This document shows positions 1 to 9,446 of a stretch of 64,000 nucleotides of DNA, piece by piece. The translations under genes and the position numbers were made by a program. The DNA is from JAJPKK01 sp963702755 (lineage in GTDB: Bacteria; Pseudomonadota; Alphaproteobacteria; Rhizobiales; Xanthobacteraceae): positions 1 through 64,000 of the forward strand of contig CAVPDZ010000016.1 of the NCBI GenBank assembly GCA_963702755.1, written 5' to 3'. Every line of letters starts with the position of its first letter. The first letter of the stretch is position 1. The notes below the pieces were generated by a model. The model searched no databases and was not told where the DNA came from. It saw only the letters and a list, made by a program, of their open reading frames with translations.

Positions 1-288
1 TGACGGGATACCATCGGCGGCGATAGCGTAGGTTTGGCGGTGTTACCCGCCGCCCGCCTACCACCGCTCAGTGTTATCTTCCGGTCCTTCCGCTCCGTAT
101 TCAGCGCCGTCATTGAATTGAAGCGCGGTCGGAGCCGATCGTAAAGTGCGTTCAGATAGCAGAGCGGCCATAGAGTAGTCTGGCGTGCAAATCGGCGGGG
201 TTGGTTCAGGCGTCAGAATCGCGGTGATGGCTGCCACTGGCTGGCCAAAACCTTTATGAAGGTCCGAAGAGTCGGAAGGAGGACCTCT
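1..288. other. non-coding left edge of the accessory island
   Basis: I see no convincing gene here. The short open frames lack ribosome sites and familiar protein sequence. The stretch holds one copy of an imperfect repeat (176-204) that recurs downstream of the helicase pair, and a good Shine-Dalgarno sequence (AAGGAGG, 276-282) just before the GTG at 289. An upstream gene could end at the very first bases, but this cannot be judged. Confidence 0.5.
176..204 (+). repeat. imperfect direct repeat, left copy
   Basis: The 29-base stretch beginning TAGTCTGGCGTGCAA recurs at 5474-5502 with three mismatches (26 of 29 identical by eye). The two copies lie just outside the helicase pair in the same orientation. 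Their role is unknown. Confidence 0.6.
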
Positions 289-2757
289 GTGCCGGGCGGT
301 AGTGCCATAAATGGGCGCGAAATCGAGATTGAGATCGAGCAGACCCGAGCCCGTTTAGCCGCGAATGAGGTCGAGCGGAGAGAACTCGAGGCCGTTCTGA
401 GAGCTCTCTGAGCCGGCGCCCGGCGAAGTCGCCGGAAAGTCGTCAATCGAACACTGTCACGGACGCGACGATTGTGACGACGGCGTCCCCTGGCGCTGAA
501 AAGATTGCTCTATTTCGGCGTCTGTTCGCCGGTCGTCCATGACGTATTCCCCGTCCGATGGGAAAATCGGAAGACCGCTAAGTCCGGCTATGCGCCGGCA
601 TGTGCCAACGAGTGGGTCAGGGGGATTTGCGGTAAGCCCCAGGTGAAATGCGGCGAGTGCCCACATCAAGCCTTCATCCCGGTCACCGACGACATCATCG
701 AAAAACATCTGCGCGGCGGCAACGGCGGACGCACTTCTGATGGTGACTTCGTCGCCGGCGTTTATCCGTTGCTTCCAGACGAGACATGCTGGTTTCTGGC
801 CGCCGATTTCGACGAGGAGAATTGGGCGGCTGATGCGTTAGCCATGCTGGAGACGTGCCGCGCCAAAGGGGTGCCTGCCGCGCTTGAGCGGTCTCGATCC
901 GGCAATGGCGGTCATGTCTGGATTTTCTTCTCCGAGCCGGTTCCTGCGCGCACAGCCAGGCAACTTGGCGCCGCAATGCTGACGGAGACGATGGAACGCC
1001 GCCCCGAGATAGGGTTTGGCTCGTACGATCGGTTCTTTCCAAGCCAGGACAACATGCCGGTCGGTGGCTTCGGCAACCTGATCGCGTTGCCTTTGCAGCG
1101 CAGGGCGCGCGAGCTTGGCAACAGCGTCTTCATCGACGAGGACCTTCGCCCGTACGAGGATCAATGGGCGTTCCTGGCGGCGATACCAAGGCTATCTGCC
1201 AATGCCGCGGCGGAAATCGTTGGCGATGCCCAGATGCGAGGCCGTGTCCTCGGCGTTCGCATGCCGGTCGAGGACGAGGATGCGGACGAACCTTGGCGCA
1301 TGACGCCGTCTCGACGTCCGAAGGCCGGCCCGCTCGGCATACCACTTCCGAGCAAGATCACGATCGTCGTCGCCGACCAGCTGTATATCGACCGGACCGA
1401 TTTGCCGCCGGCGATGACGGCGCGGCTCATACGCTTGGCAGCCTTTCAAAACCCCGAGTTCTATCGTGCGCAATCCATGCGGTTCCCGACCTTCGGCAAG
1501 CCACGGATCATCTCTTGCGCCGAACTCCATCCGCGTCATGTTGGATTGCCACGAGGGTGTCTTGACGAAGCTGTCGAGCTGATCCGCGGTGAGGGCGCCG
1601 AGGTTGAGCTGGACGATCAAAGAGCGATCGGCAACCCGCTTCCGAGCCGGGTCCAGTTCCAGGGAGCGCTGCACAGCCCGCAGGTCAAGGCATTCGACGC
1701 CTTGGCGCCGCATGACTATGGCGTGCTCGCGGCGACCACCGCGTTCGGCAAGACGGTTGTGGCTGCTGCGCTCATCGCTCAACGGGGCCGGAACGCGCTT
1801 GTTCTCGTCCATCGTCGAGAGTTGCTCAGCCAATGGGTGGAACGCCTCAAGGCATTTCTCGATATCGATCCGAAGGATATCGGCATCATCGGCGGCGGAC
1901 GCCGCAAGCCGACCGGTATCATTGATGTCGCGCTGATCCAGAGCCTCGTGCGGCACGGCGAAGTATCCGATCTGGTGGCGGACTATGGTCATCTTGTCGT
2001 TGACGAATGCCACCATCTGTCAGCGGCGAGCTTCGAGCTTGTGGCCCGTCGGGCAAAGGCGCGATTTGTCCTCGGGTTGTCCGCGACCGTGGCGCGCAAG
2101 GATGGCCACCATCCGATCATTTTCATGCAGTGCGGCCCGGTTCGACATCGCGTTGACGCGCGCGCGCAGGCGGCCGGTCGAGGGATTTCTCACCGCGCGA
2201 AACATCGGTCGACCGAATTTCAGTTGCCGCAGCCTCTGGCTGCCGCGGACCGTCCTTCCATGCCGGCGGTCTACGCTGCAATCGCGCAGGACGAGTCGCG
2301 CAACAATCTGATCTTCGACGACGTGCTGAAGGCGTTGGAAGCGAAGCGTTCCCCGGTCGTGCTGACGGAGCGGAGGGACCATCTCGAATACCTCCAAAGC
2401 CGCTTCTCGCACTTCGTGCGCAATCTCGTTGTCCTTCGGGGCGGGATGTCTGCCGGCGAACGCAAGGCGGCTGAGGCTGCCCTACAAGTAGCCGATGGCC
2501 AGGAACGGCTTATCCTTGCTACGGGGCGGTATCTCGGTGAGGGTTTTGATGATCCAAGGCTCGACACGCTCTTCCTCACGATGCCCATATCCTGGAAAGG
2601 TACGCTGGCTCAGTATGTCGGTCGCCTCCACCGCCAGCACGCCGGAAAGACCGAGGTTCTGGTCGTTGACTACGTCGACGAGCTGGTGCCGGTGCTGGCG
2701 CGCATGGCTACGAAGCGGCGACTGGGATATCGGGCGCTTGGCTACACCGTAGAATAG
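289..2757 (+). CDS. TOTE-type primase-helicase (N-terminal frame breaks)
   Basis: This appears to be the AEP primase plus superfamily 2 helicase protein of TOTE conflict systems. An uninterrupted frame runs from a TTG at 505 and gives 750 residues. It opens with a Cys-containing region (CGECPHQAF). The primase-like core follows: AADFDEENW for the acidic metal-binding motif, then SGNGGHVWIFF for the His motif. The helicase part has Walker A ATTAFGKT, DECHH and LGLSATVARKDG. The true start is probably GTG 289, after AAGGAGG, giving a coiled-coil (REIEIEIEQTRARLAANEVE) that stops at 409. Frame three then reads ...GAEKIALFRRLFAGRP, and removing one T near 540 restores FAGRPDVFPVRWENR. Two compensating indels therefore separate the coiled-coil from the body. 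The family is expected to act on nucleic acid in anti-invader defence; the precise role is inferred. Confidence 0.8.
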
Positions 2758-2760
2758 GTC

Positions 2761-5326
2761 GTGTCCGATATATCGGACGCTAGATCGACGAACCTAGAGA
2801 AATTTTTGCTGAACGGAACGGAATGCATTTCGATGAAGTCCAAACGCCGAAGCCTGCATTCTGCAACCAAGCGAAACAAGGAACCTAAACTCTCGCGCAC
2901 TCATGCGCCCCCCGATCTTTCGCCGTTGGATTGGCAACGCGGCTTGCGTCGCCAGTTCGGCCGCGAGCAGGCCTTCGGTCTTGAAAATCTCGGCAGCGAG
3001 CCGTTTTTCTCGGAATTTAGGGTCAGTAATCCTGTTTCGAAATCCAGCTATCGCGTGGCGATTCGAGGCTTGGGGCCAGGGGGCAATTTCTGTTCATGCC
3101 CGGACTATGCCACCAGCGAGTTGGGCACTTGCAAACACATCGAATTCACGCTCGCCCGACTGGAGAAGAAGCGCGGCGCGAAGACGGCGTTTGCGCGCGG
3201 CTACCAGCCCGCATTTTCCGAGCTGTATCTGCGCAATGACGGTAAACGGAGTGTGCATTTTCGTGCCGGAACGGATTGCCCGCCTGCACTGAGGGAGGCC
3301 GCCGACGGTTTGTTCGACGCCGAATGCAACGGGATTCTGCCCGACGAGCGCCTTGGCGAACTCGAGCATTTCATGACCATAGCGTCTAAGGCGGGTCATG
3401 AGTTGCGCGCCTACGACGACGCTCTCGATTTCGTCGCCGGACGACGGGATGCGGACCGGCGAGTCGCAAAGCTCGCGCAGTTGTTCCCACGCGGCGCTGC
3501 CGATCCCAAGCTGCTGGCGCTTCTGAAGGCGCCGCTCTATCCCTATCAGGCGGAGGGCGCGCTGTTCGCGGTACGAGCCGGACGGGCGCTGATCGGCGAC
3601 GATATGGGCCTGGGCAAGACCATCCAGGCGATCGCCGCGACGGAAATACTGGCGCGGCATTTTGGCGTCTCAAAAGTGCTGGTGGTCTGCCCGACCTCGC
3701 TCAAATACCAGTGGCAAAGCGAGATCATGCGTTTCTCGGGTCGACAAGGCGAAAATGCGGTGCGTGTCATCAACGGCGGTCGGGCGCAGCGGCAGAAGGA
3801 CTACGCCCTGGACGACTTCTGCAAGATCACAAACTACGAGAAACTCAAGCCTGATCTCGACCTGATCGCCGCCTGGGCGCCCGACCTGGTGATCGTCGAT
3901 GAAGCGCAACGGGTGAAAAACTGGAACACCATTGCATCGCGCGCCTTGAAACGCATCGATAGCCCATACGCGATCGTGCTTACGGGGACGCCCTTGGAAA
4001 ACAAGCTGGAAGAGCTGATTTCCATTGTCCAGTTTGTCGATCAGCACCGGCTGGGACCAACCTGGAAGCTGCTGCACGAGCATCAGGTCAAGGACGAAGC
4101 CGGGCGCGTCACCGGCTATACCGGGCTTGAGAGGATCGGCCAGACGCTGGCGCCGGTCATGATCCGCCGACGCAAATCCGAGGTGCTGAGGCAGTTGCCC
4201 AGCCGGACCGACCAGAATTTGCTGGTGCCGATGACCGAGATGCAAATGCTTTATCATCAGGAAAACGCCGACGTGGTGGCGAGGATCGTCCAGCGCTGGC
4301 GCAAGACCAAATTCTTGTCCGACAAGGACCAGCGGCGGCTAACCTGTGCGCTGCAGAACATGCGCATGTCGTGCAACAGCACCTATCTGCTGGACCAGGA
4401 AACCGATCATGGCGTCAAGGCTGACGAATTGGCGGCGCTGTTCGAGGACTTGTTCGCCGAGCCCGAGGCCAAGGCAGTGGTGTTTTCGCAATGGACACGG
4501 ACCCATGACATTATCATCCGCCGCCTCGAAACGCGTAAGCTTGGGCTACGTCAGCTTCCACGGCGGCGTGCCATCGGACAAACGGCCGGCGCTGGTTGAG
4601 CGGTTTCGTGACGACCCCACCTGCCGCGTGTTCCTTTCCACCGATGCGGGCAGCACGGGCCTCAATCTGCAGCATGCTTCGACCCTGGTGAACATGGACT
4701 TGCCATGGAACCCGGCAATCCTTGAACAGCGCATCGGCCGCATTCATCGCATGGGGCAAATTCGGCCCGTGCGGGTCATCAACTTCGTGGCAAAGGGCAC
4801 CATTGAGGAGGGCATGCTTTCGGTGCTGGCGTTCAAACGCTCTTTATCGGCAGGAATTCTCGACGGCGGCAGCAGCGAGATCTCGCTCGGCGGGTCGCGG
4901 CTCAACCGCTTCATGAAGGACGTGGAAAACGTCACTGGGCATATGGGTGAGGGCGAGGCCGTGACGCCGGCTGAGGAAGTGAGGAATATCGGCACTGCCG
5001 GTGACGCAAGATCCGCGGAAGATGGAAATGCGGATATAAACATTGGCGCTGGCGAGATGGCGATCGCGCGGACTGATGGGGCCGAAACACCACCGCGCGA
5101 GACAGGTCCCGATCCATGGCAAGCCTTGGTGCAGGTCGGTGCGCAGTTTGTTGCCGCTCTGGCGGCCGCCAACGATCCCAATGCTCCGGCGCACCCATGG
5201 ATTGAGCGCGATCCAGCCACCGGCGCGCAAAACCTCAAAATGCCTTTGCCGCCGCCGGAAACCGCGAGACAACTCGCCGATGCGCTCTCGGCGCTCGCGG
5301 ACAGCTTGCGGGGCAAGATTGCATGA
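2761..5326 (+). CDS. SWIM zinc-finger SNF2-family helicase (one frameshift)
   Basis: This is a DEAD/SNF2 ATPase with an N-terminal SWIM zinc finger (FCSCPDYATSELGTCKHIEF, about residues 112-131). SNF2 motifs follow: DDMGLGKT, VIVDEAQRVKN and LTGTPLENKLEEL, and at the C-terminus GRIHRMGQ. The frame is broken near 4542: RRLETRKLG continues in the next frame as YVSFHGGVPSDKR, consistent with one extra G in a GGG run. The tail after about residue 740 is low-complexity and acidic, and I do not recognise it. The GTG at 2761 lies 3 bases after the stop of the TOTE helicase; ATG 2833 is an alternative start. The tight spacing implies one operon, with this protein as the partner translocase. Confidence 0.82.
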
Positions 5327-5473
5327 TGGATAGCGGCGGCCCCCTTTGAGGTGTGAGAAGCCCTGTCACGACACTGCGGATTGCAGAGGATTCGTCCCAC
5401 GCAACTCGCCGTCGCAGCTATCGCTCGATGTTGGTTCTGACGCAGGCAATCCATCGGTTGGAGTGCCGTGGCG

Positions 5474-5502
5474 TAGTCTGGCGTGCAAGTCGGTGGGGCT
5501 GG
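5474..5502 (+). repeat. imperfect direct repeat, right copy
   Basis: Counterpart of 176-204 in the same orientation. Together the two copies bracket about 5.3 kb containing only the TOTE-type helicase genes, so they may mark the ends of a transferred unit or be the scars of an insertion. Confidence 0.55.
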
Positions 5503-5542
5503 CCGGGGCCTGCGGGAGCGACATGCGCGGCGCTCCGACGGT

Positions 5543-5623
5543 TTGTCCGAAATATGCGGTATAGATTGGACTAATCTGCTGCGGACTTGCCGTTGTCCGA
5601 AAAATGCGGTACCTTTCGGACAA
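5543..5623 (+). promoter_or_regulatory. duplicated operator and promoter of the AbiE module
   Basis: The element TTGTCCGAAATATGCGGTA (5543-5561) recurs as TTGTCCGAAAAATGCGGTA (5593-5611). The second copy continues into its own inverted complement, with arms TTGTCCGAAA (5593-5602) and TTTCGGACAA (5614-5623). A plausible -35 (TTGCCG, 5587) and -10 (TACCTT, 5610) overlap it. AbiEi antitoxins are known to repress their own promoters through inverted repeats, so AbiEi binding here is a reasonable inference. Confidence 0.7.
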
Positions 5624-5632
5624 AGGTGACCC

Positions 5633-6370
5633 ATGCGCGGACCCAGCACAGACCTGAAGCGACAAATCCTAGATCGCATCGATGGCCAGACGGCCGCCGT
5701 CTGGACGCCCGTCGATTTTCTGGACCTGGGCGCCCGCGCCGCGGTCGACAAGGCGTTGCAGCGGCTGGCTGCGGATGGGGATATTCGCCGCCTTGACCGC
5801 GGCCTCTATGACCGTCCGAAGCTCAACAGCCTGACCAAGAAGCTGTCGGATCCCCATACACGAGCCATTATCGACGCCGTGGTTCGCCGCGACCAGGCGC
5901 GGGTTGTCGTCGATGGCATGACAGCCGCCAACGATCTCGGTCTGACGACCGCCGTTCCCGCACAGGTGACGGTGCTGACCGATGCGCGTCTGCGGCCGCT
6001 TCAATTCGGGGCGCAGCAGATCCGTTTTCGACAAGCCGCCCCAAGCCGACTCTACTGGGCCGGCCGACCGGGAATGCGCGTGGTGCAAGCGCTCTATTGG
6101 CTGCATGACGTCCTGCCCACAGATCAGCCCGTCATCATCAAGCGTCTGCGAAATCTGCTCGCCCATGACGACCATGGAAGGCAGATTGCCGCCGATCTGC
6201 GCGCGGGCCTTTCGGTCATGCCGATTTGGATGCAATCGATCGTGCGGGAGCTCCTTTCCGACCAGCCACGTGGCGGAAACGATGATGGCCATAACGATCA
6301 TGACCATGATGACCATGATGATCATGATCATCATGCCGACGACGATCATCCGCACGTGTTGGCCGACTGA
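5633..6370 (+). CDS. AbiEi-like antitoxin (DUF6088 family)
   Basis: A 245-residue protein with a winged-helix antitoxin domain near the N-terminus (LKRQILDRIDGQ ... GDIRRLDRGLYDRPKLNSL, residues about 8-68) and the conserved DUF6088 region after it. It is expected to be the transcriptional repressor and antitoxin of a type IV system. The last 25 or so residues are almost all Asp and His, encoded by a reiterated ATGACC/ATGATC DNA stretch (about 6291-6345). That tail is not part of the family core and could bind metal or be a slippage product. The stop codon overlaps the toxin start (ATGA at 6367-6370 / 6370). Confidence 0.82.
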   Translation: MRGPSTDLKRQILDRIDGQTAAVWTPVDFLDLGARAAVDKALQRLAADGDIRRLDRGLYDRPKLNSLTKKLSDPHTRAIIDAVVRRDQARVVVDGMTAANDLGLTTAVPAQVTVLTDARLRPLQFGAQQIRFRQAAPSRLYWAGRPGMRVVQALYWLHDVLPTDQPVIIKRLRNLLAHDDHGRQIAADLRAGLSVMPIWMQSIVRELLSDQPRGGNDDGHNDHDHDDHDDHDHHADDDHPHVLAD

Positions 6371-7420
6371 TGGCGATCAATCCCGCCTTTGCGAACGTCC
6401 TGAGCGCGGACGCGGAAACGCGTCGTGGTTTGTTTACGGCCACGGCCCGTCGCCTTGGTACGAGTGAGCGCAACGTCGAGAAGGATTTTTGGGTCTGCCT
6501 GACTCTCGACGCGCTGTTCAACGGACTTGAGCCGGGCGGACCTCGGCTCCTCTTCAAGGGCGGGACCTCGCTTTCCAAAGCCTATGGGCTGATCTCGCGG
6601 TTTTCCGAGGACATCGATGTCACCGTTTTCCGAGACGATCTTGGCCAGCCTGGCTCCGTCGAAGAGCTCGCCAGCCTGAGTGGCAAGCAGCGAAACGGCC
6701 GATTGGACGCGATCCGTGACGCTTGCCGAGCCTACATCAACGGCGCCCTCCGCGCGCAGCTCACCGACATCTTCAGAGCTCTCATTGCGGCCGCAGGTCA
6801 CCCGCCGGTCGAAATCATTCCTGACCCCGAAGACCCGACGGGCCAGGGGCTGCGGATCCGATACGCCAGTGTGACGGACGATGGCGACGGATACGTCGAG
6901 CCGATCGTGCGCATCGAGTTCCGGCGCCAAGTCCGCTCTGGATCCGAATGCGCCACGCGTCATCAGACCCTACGTCAAAGGCGATTTGCCGGACACTGAC
7001 TTCGCCATACCAAATGTCGTGACCGTCGATCCGCGGCGGACGTTCTGGGACAAGATCGTCATCGTCCACGGTCTGCGGCGGTGGTTCGAGATCCGAGGTC
7101 AGCTTCGGCAGGAAGGCCAGCGCGTTTCACGCCACTACTATGACCTACATCGCCTTCTGGCTTCCGATGTTGCAGACGCCGCCGCCGACCTCGCGCTCGG
7201 CGACGACTGCGTCCGCCACGCGCGCATGTTCTTCAGCCGTCCGGACTTCGATCTCGCCTCTGCAAAGCCCGGTGCGTTCCAGCTTCTGCCTTACGGCGAA
7301 ATGCGAGATCGGCTGGCTCGGGACTACGGCGCGATGAGCGGGATGATTTTTGGCGCGCCGCCCACATTCGAAGAAGTGATGGACTCCATCGCCGCCCTTG
7401 AGATCCGGCTCAACGGTTGA
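6370..7420 (+). CDS. AbiEii-like nucleotidyltransferase toxin (one frameshift)
   Basis: A nucleotidyltransferase-fold toxin of the AbiEii/AbiGii family. The signature is clear: LLFKGGTSLSKAYGLI followed by SEDIDVTVF (GGTS plus DxD metal-binding residues, about residues 61-88). AbiEii-type enzymes are reported to act by nucleotide transfer to cellular RNA; that is family knowledge. The frame breaks at about 6921: VRIEFRRQV should read VRIEFGAKSALDPNAPRVI, restored by removing one C in TTCCGG. The second part (6881-7420 frame) supplies the C-terminal half, with RTFWDKIVIVHGL and SRHYYDLHRL. One-base overlap with the antitoxin gives coupled translation. Confidence 0.82.
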
Positions 7421-7485
7421 TCGTCGCCGCGATTTGGATTGTGACGAAACCTCTGCGGGTTCGCGCCGTTGAAGAGGAGTTTTCC

Positions 7486-7578
7486 ATGGACGACGCAAAA
7501 AAGGGGGCGGCCGGCCCTATGATGGCCGGCCTAGCGGGCTCAGAACGGGTTCGCCGTCTTCCCCGCCACCGCACTTGA
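7486..7578 (+). CDS. possible 30-residue small protein
   Basis: An ATG at 7486 follows AGGAG at 7475-7479 with ideal spacing, opening a 30-codon frame (MDDAKKGAAGPMMAGLAGSE...). I recognise no homologue. Within it lies a GC-rich inverted repeat (GGCCGGCC 7509-7516 and 7524-7531), which may instead act as a stem-loop between convergent genes. The ribosome site is the only positive evidence. Confidence 0.3.
   Translation: MDDAKKGAAGPMMAGLAGSERVRRLPRHRT
7509..7531. terminator. GC-rich stem-loop between convergent genes
   Basis: Two GGCCGGCC blocks separated by 7 bases can form an 8-bp stem. It lies between the toxin gene (plus) and the ParB gene (minus), where termination is expected. No clear T-run follows, so this is only a candidate. 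Confidence 0.35.
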
Positions 7579-7656
7579 TCCGTCCCACACGACGGCGTCT
7601 CCTGCGGTCCCGGCGCTTAAAGGGTCCCGGTCCCCACGCTCAGAGCCAAGGCGCGC

Positions 7657-8559
7657 CTATGCCGCCAGCGTGCCGCCTTGGTCCAGCGAGACCGCCCCGA
7701 CGATCACGCGAAGCTCGCTCAACAGTTCCGGGTGTCGCTTGGTCAGGTAGCTGACGATTTCGGCGTTGCTGACCAGCTTGGCGACGTAGCCCGACGCGAC
7801 GACGAGGTTCAGCACGTCGTCGCCGTAGCTCTCTTCGAGGGCCTTGAAATCCTGGTTGACCATGGCGGTCTCACGTTCGAGGCGGGCCATTTGTTCAGGC
7901 GTCAAAGCGCCAACCTTCTTCGGTCTTTCTGGATTGACGAGATCGGCCTGGCGGGTCGCGCCGAGCAGCGCCTGCACATAGGCCATCGAGTAGTTGTTCA
8001 CCGCGATCATCAGCTCGGCGACTTCGATCTGCCGGATCGGCTTCATTTTGCGCAGCACTTCGAAGGCGCGTGCGCTGACGGTTTTGTCGCCGAGCAGTTC
8101 GATCACTTCCGGACAGACACCATCCAGCAGGTTGCGCCGCCTTTTGATCGCCTTGACGTCCAGGTTCAGCGCGCGCGCCAGTTTTTCCTCTGAAACCCCG
8201 CGATCGAGCGCGCGCACGATCATGTAGTGTTCCTGGATCGTGGCCAGTCGATTGACGCGCTTGTTGTAGGTGAAGCCTTCATCGTCGTCGGCCACCAGGC
8301 AGCGGACATCCTCCGCGCCCTGTTCAACAAGGATCCCCAGTCGCAAATGCCCGTCGAGAAGAAGATGCTGGCTCTGACCACGCTTCATTGGCGCGACAAC
8401 GAGCGGCTCGATTATTCCGACCTCGTTGATGGAATGGGCGATCCGCTGGTACTTGACCGATTGCTTGAGCGAAAAGCTGACGGTCCGCAGAGGCAGGATC
8501 GAGCTGATCGGCAGAACGATGATCTGCCGTTCGAAGGCAGCTTTGACCGGCGGCGCCAT
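7657..8559 (-). CDS. ParB/RepB-like protein, second of two
   Basis: A 300-residue ParB-like nuclease/DNA-binding protein. Residues 14-90 carry the ParB N-terminal fold (LDGHLRLGILVEQG replacing the usual G-x-R-R box). The middle holds an HTH (VSEEKLARALNLDVKAIKRRRNLL), and the C-terminal half resembles the plasmid RepB partition domain. Its ATG overlaps the stop of the upstream ParB by one base (TAATG). It is third in a minus-strand unit recombinase-ParB-ParB. No ParA is present, so the pair probably serves the mobile element rather than acting as a standard partition system. Confidence 0.8.
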   Translation of the reverse strand: MAPPVKAAFERQIIVLPISSILPLRTVSFSLKQSVKYQRIAHSINEVGIIEPLVVAPMKRGQSQHLLLDGHLRLGILVEQGAEDVRCLVADDDEGFTYNKRVNRLATIQEHYMIVRALDRGVSEEKLARALNLDVKAIKRRRNLLDGVCPEVIELLGDKTVSARAFEVLRKMKPIRQIEVAELMIAVNNYSMAYVQALLGATRQADLVNPERPKKVGALTPEQMARLERETAMVNQDFKALEESYGDDVLNLVVASGYVAKLVSNAEIVSYLTKRHPELLSELRVIVGAVSLDQGGTLAA

Positions 8560-9446
8560 TATCGTCCTCCCGTCATGCCGATCCGTTCCGCCAATGGCAG
8601 AGGCATCGATTGGATTGCCTCGGCGCGAAGCAGGGTCGTGAAATGCTCATCCGCGACGAGGCGGCGTAACGCATTGACGATGAACAGCAGGCGGCTCTGA
8701 GCCAGGGTCGCCTTCTTGATCAGAGCCTTCTGGCGATCCGTCTCCTGACGATAGGCACGCACCAGCAAGTCCGCGGTCGCCTTCGTTCGGTCGCGGCGCG
8801 TGCTGGGTCCGCGCCCGCGCATCCCTTTGCCGCTCGTATTCCGAATTTCGATGATCCTGCGGATCGCCAGCACCTGGTTGCCGGGCAAGGCCTTGTTCTC
8901 ATAGGCGTCGGCAAGGGCGACTTGGACATCGCTGTCCTTCGCCTTTGCGATCTCCATGGCGACCGTGACCGGAATGATGCCGCGTTCGACACCATTGATC
9001 AGGCGCTCCTCGCCAGTCTCCAGCAGGTAGCAAAGGGCGTAGATATATTCCGTGCTGAAATCGGTCTTTCGCGCGATCTCGTCGATCGAGTATCCGCGCT
9101 TCTTTAAAGCCCCGATTTCCTCGACCAATTCCAGCGGACTGTGTTGGCGGCGAGCCAAATTTTCGACGAGGCTCATTACGAAACAGTCTTCTTCCTCGAC
9201 GTCGAGTATGACGGCAGGAATTTCTTTTTGGCCGAGGGCGATGAACGCCTCCAGGCGCCCCTGGCCGCACACGAGATCAAACACCGCTGTGCCTGCCCGC
9301 CGGCTCACCGTGATGGGACGTTTGAGCCCTAAATGGGAGATGCTGGTGACGAGCTCGTTGAACACCTTTCTGTTGCGGCTGCGAGGGTTGAGCACGTTGA
9401 CCGAGTGCACGGGCACCATGACGATTTCGGGGACGGGCTCGGTCAT
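8559..9446 (-). CDS. ParB/RepB-like protein, first of two
   Basis: A 295-residue ParB-family protein with a near-canonical ParB box (VCGQGRLEAFIALGQKEIPA, about residues 59-78) and VENLARRQHSPLEL. An HTH follows (YSIDEIARKTDFSTEYIYALCYLL). The C-terminal region again resembles RepB. The start ATG overlaps the stop of the recombinase (ATGA), so the two are translationally coupled. It is diverged from its downstream neighbour despite shared architecture, which suggests an old duplication with separate jobs. Confidence 0.82.
   Translation of the reverse strand: MTEPVPEIVMVPVHSVNVLNPRSRNRKVFNELVTSISHLGLKRPITVSRRAGTAVFDLVCGQGRLEAFIALGQKEIPAVILDVEEEDCFVMSLVENLARRQHSPLELVEEIGALKKRGYSIDEIARKTDFSTEYIYALCYLLETGEERLINGVERGIIPVTVAMEIAKAKDSDVQVALADAYENKALPGNQVLAIRRIIEIRNTSGKGMRGRGPSTRRDRTKATADLLVRAYRQETDRQKALIKKATLAQSRLLFIVNALRRLVADEHFTTLLRAEAIQSMPLPLAERIGMTGGR

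Larger units (their letters stand above)
5327..5632. other. intergenic: repeat copy and promoter of the AbiE pair
   Basis: No gene is visible. It contains the second copy of the flanking repeat (5474-5502) and a duplicated operator-like element (5543-5623) just before the AbiEi start codon. Confidence 0.6.

Noticed and set aside
213..446. minus-strand open frame of 77 residues at the left edge
   Set aside because: It lies opposite the coiled-coil coding stretch and has no ribosome site or familiar sequence.
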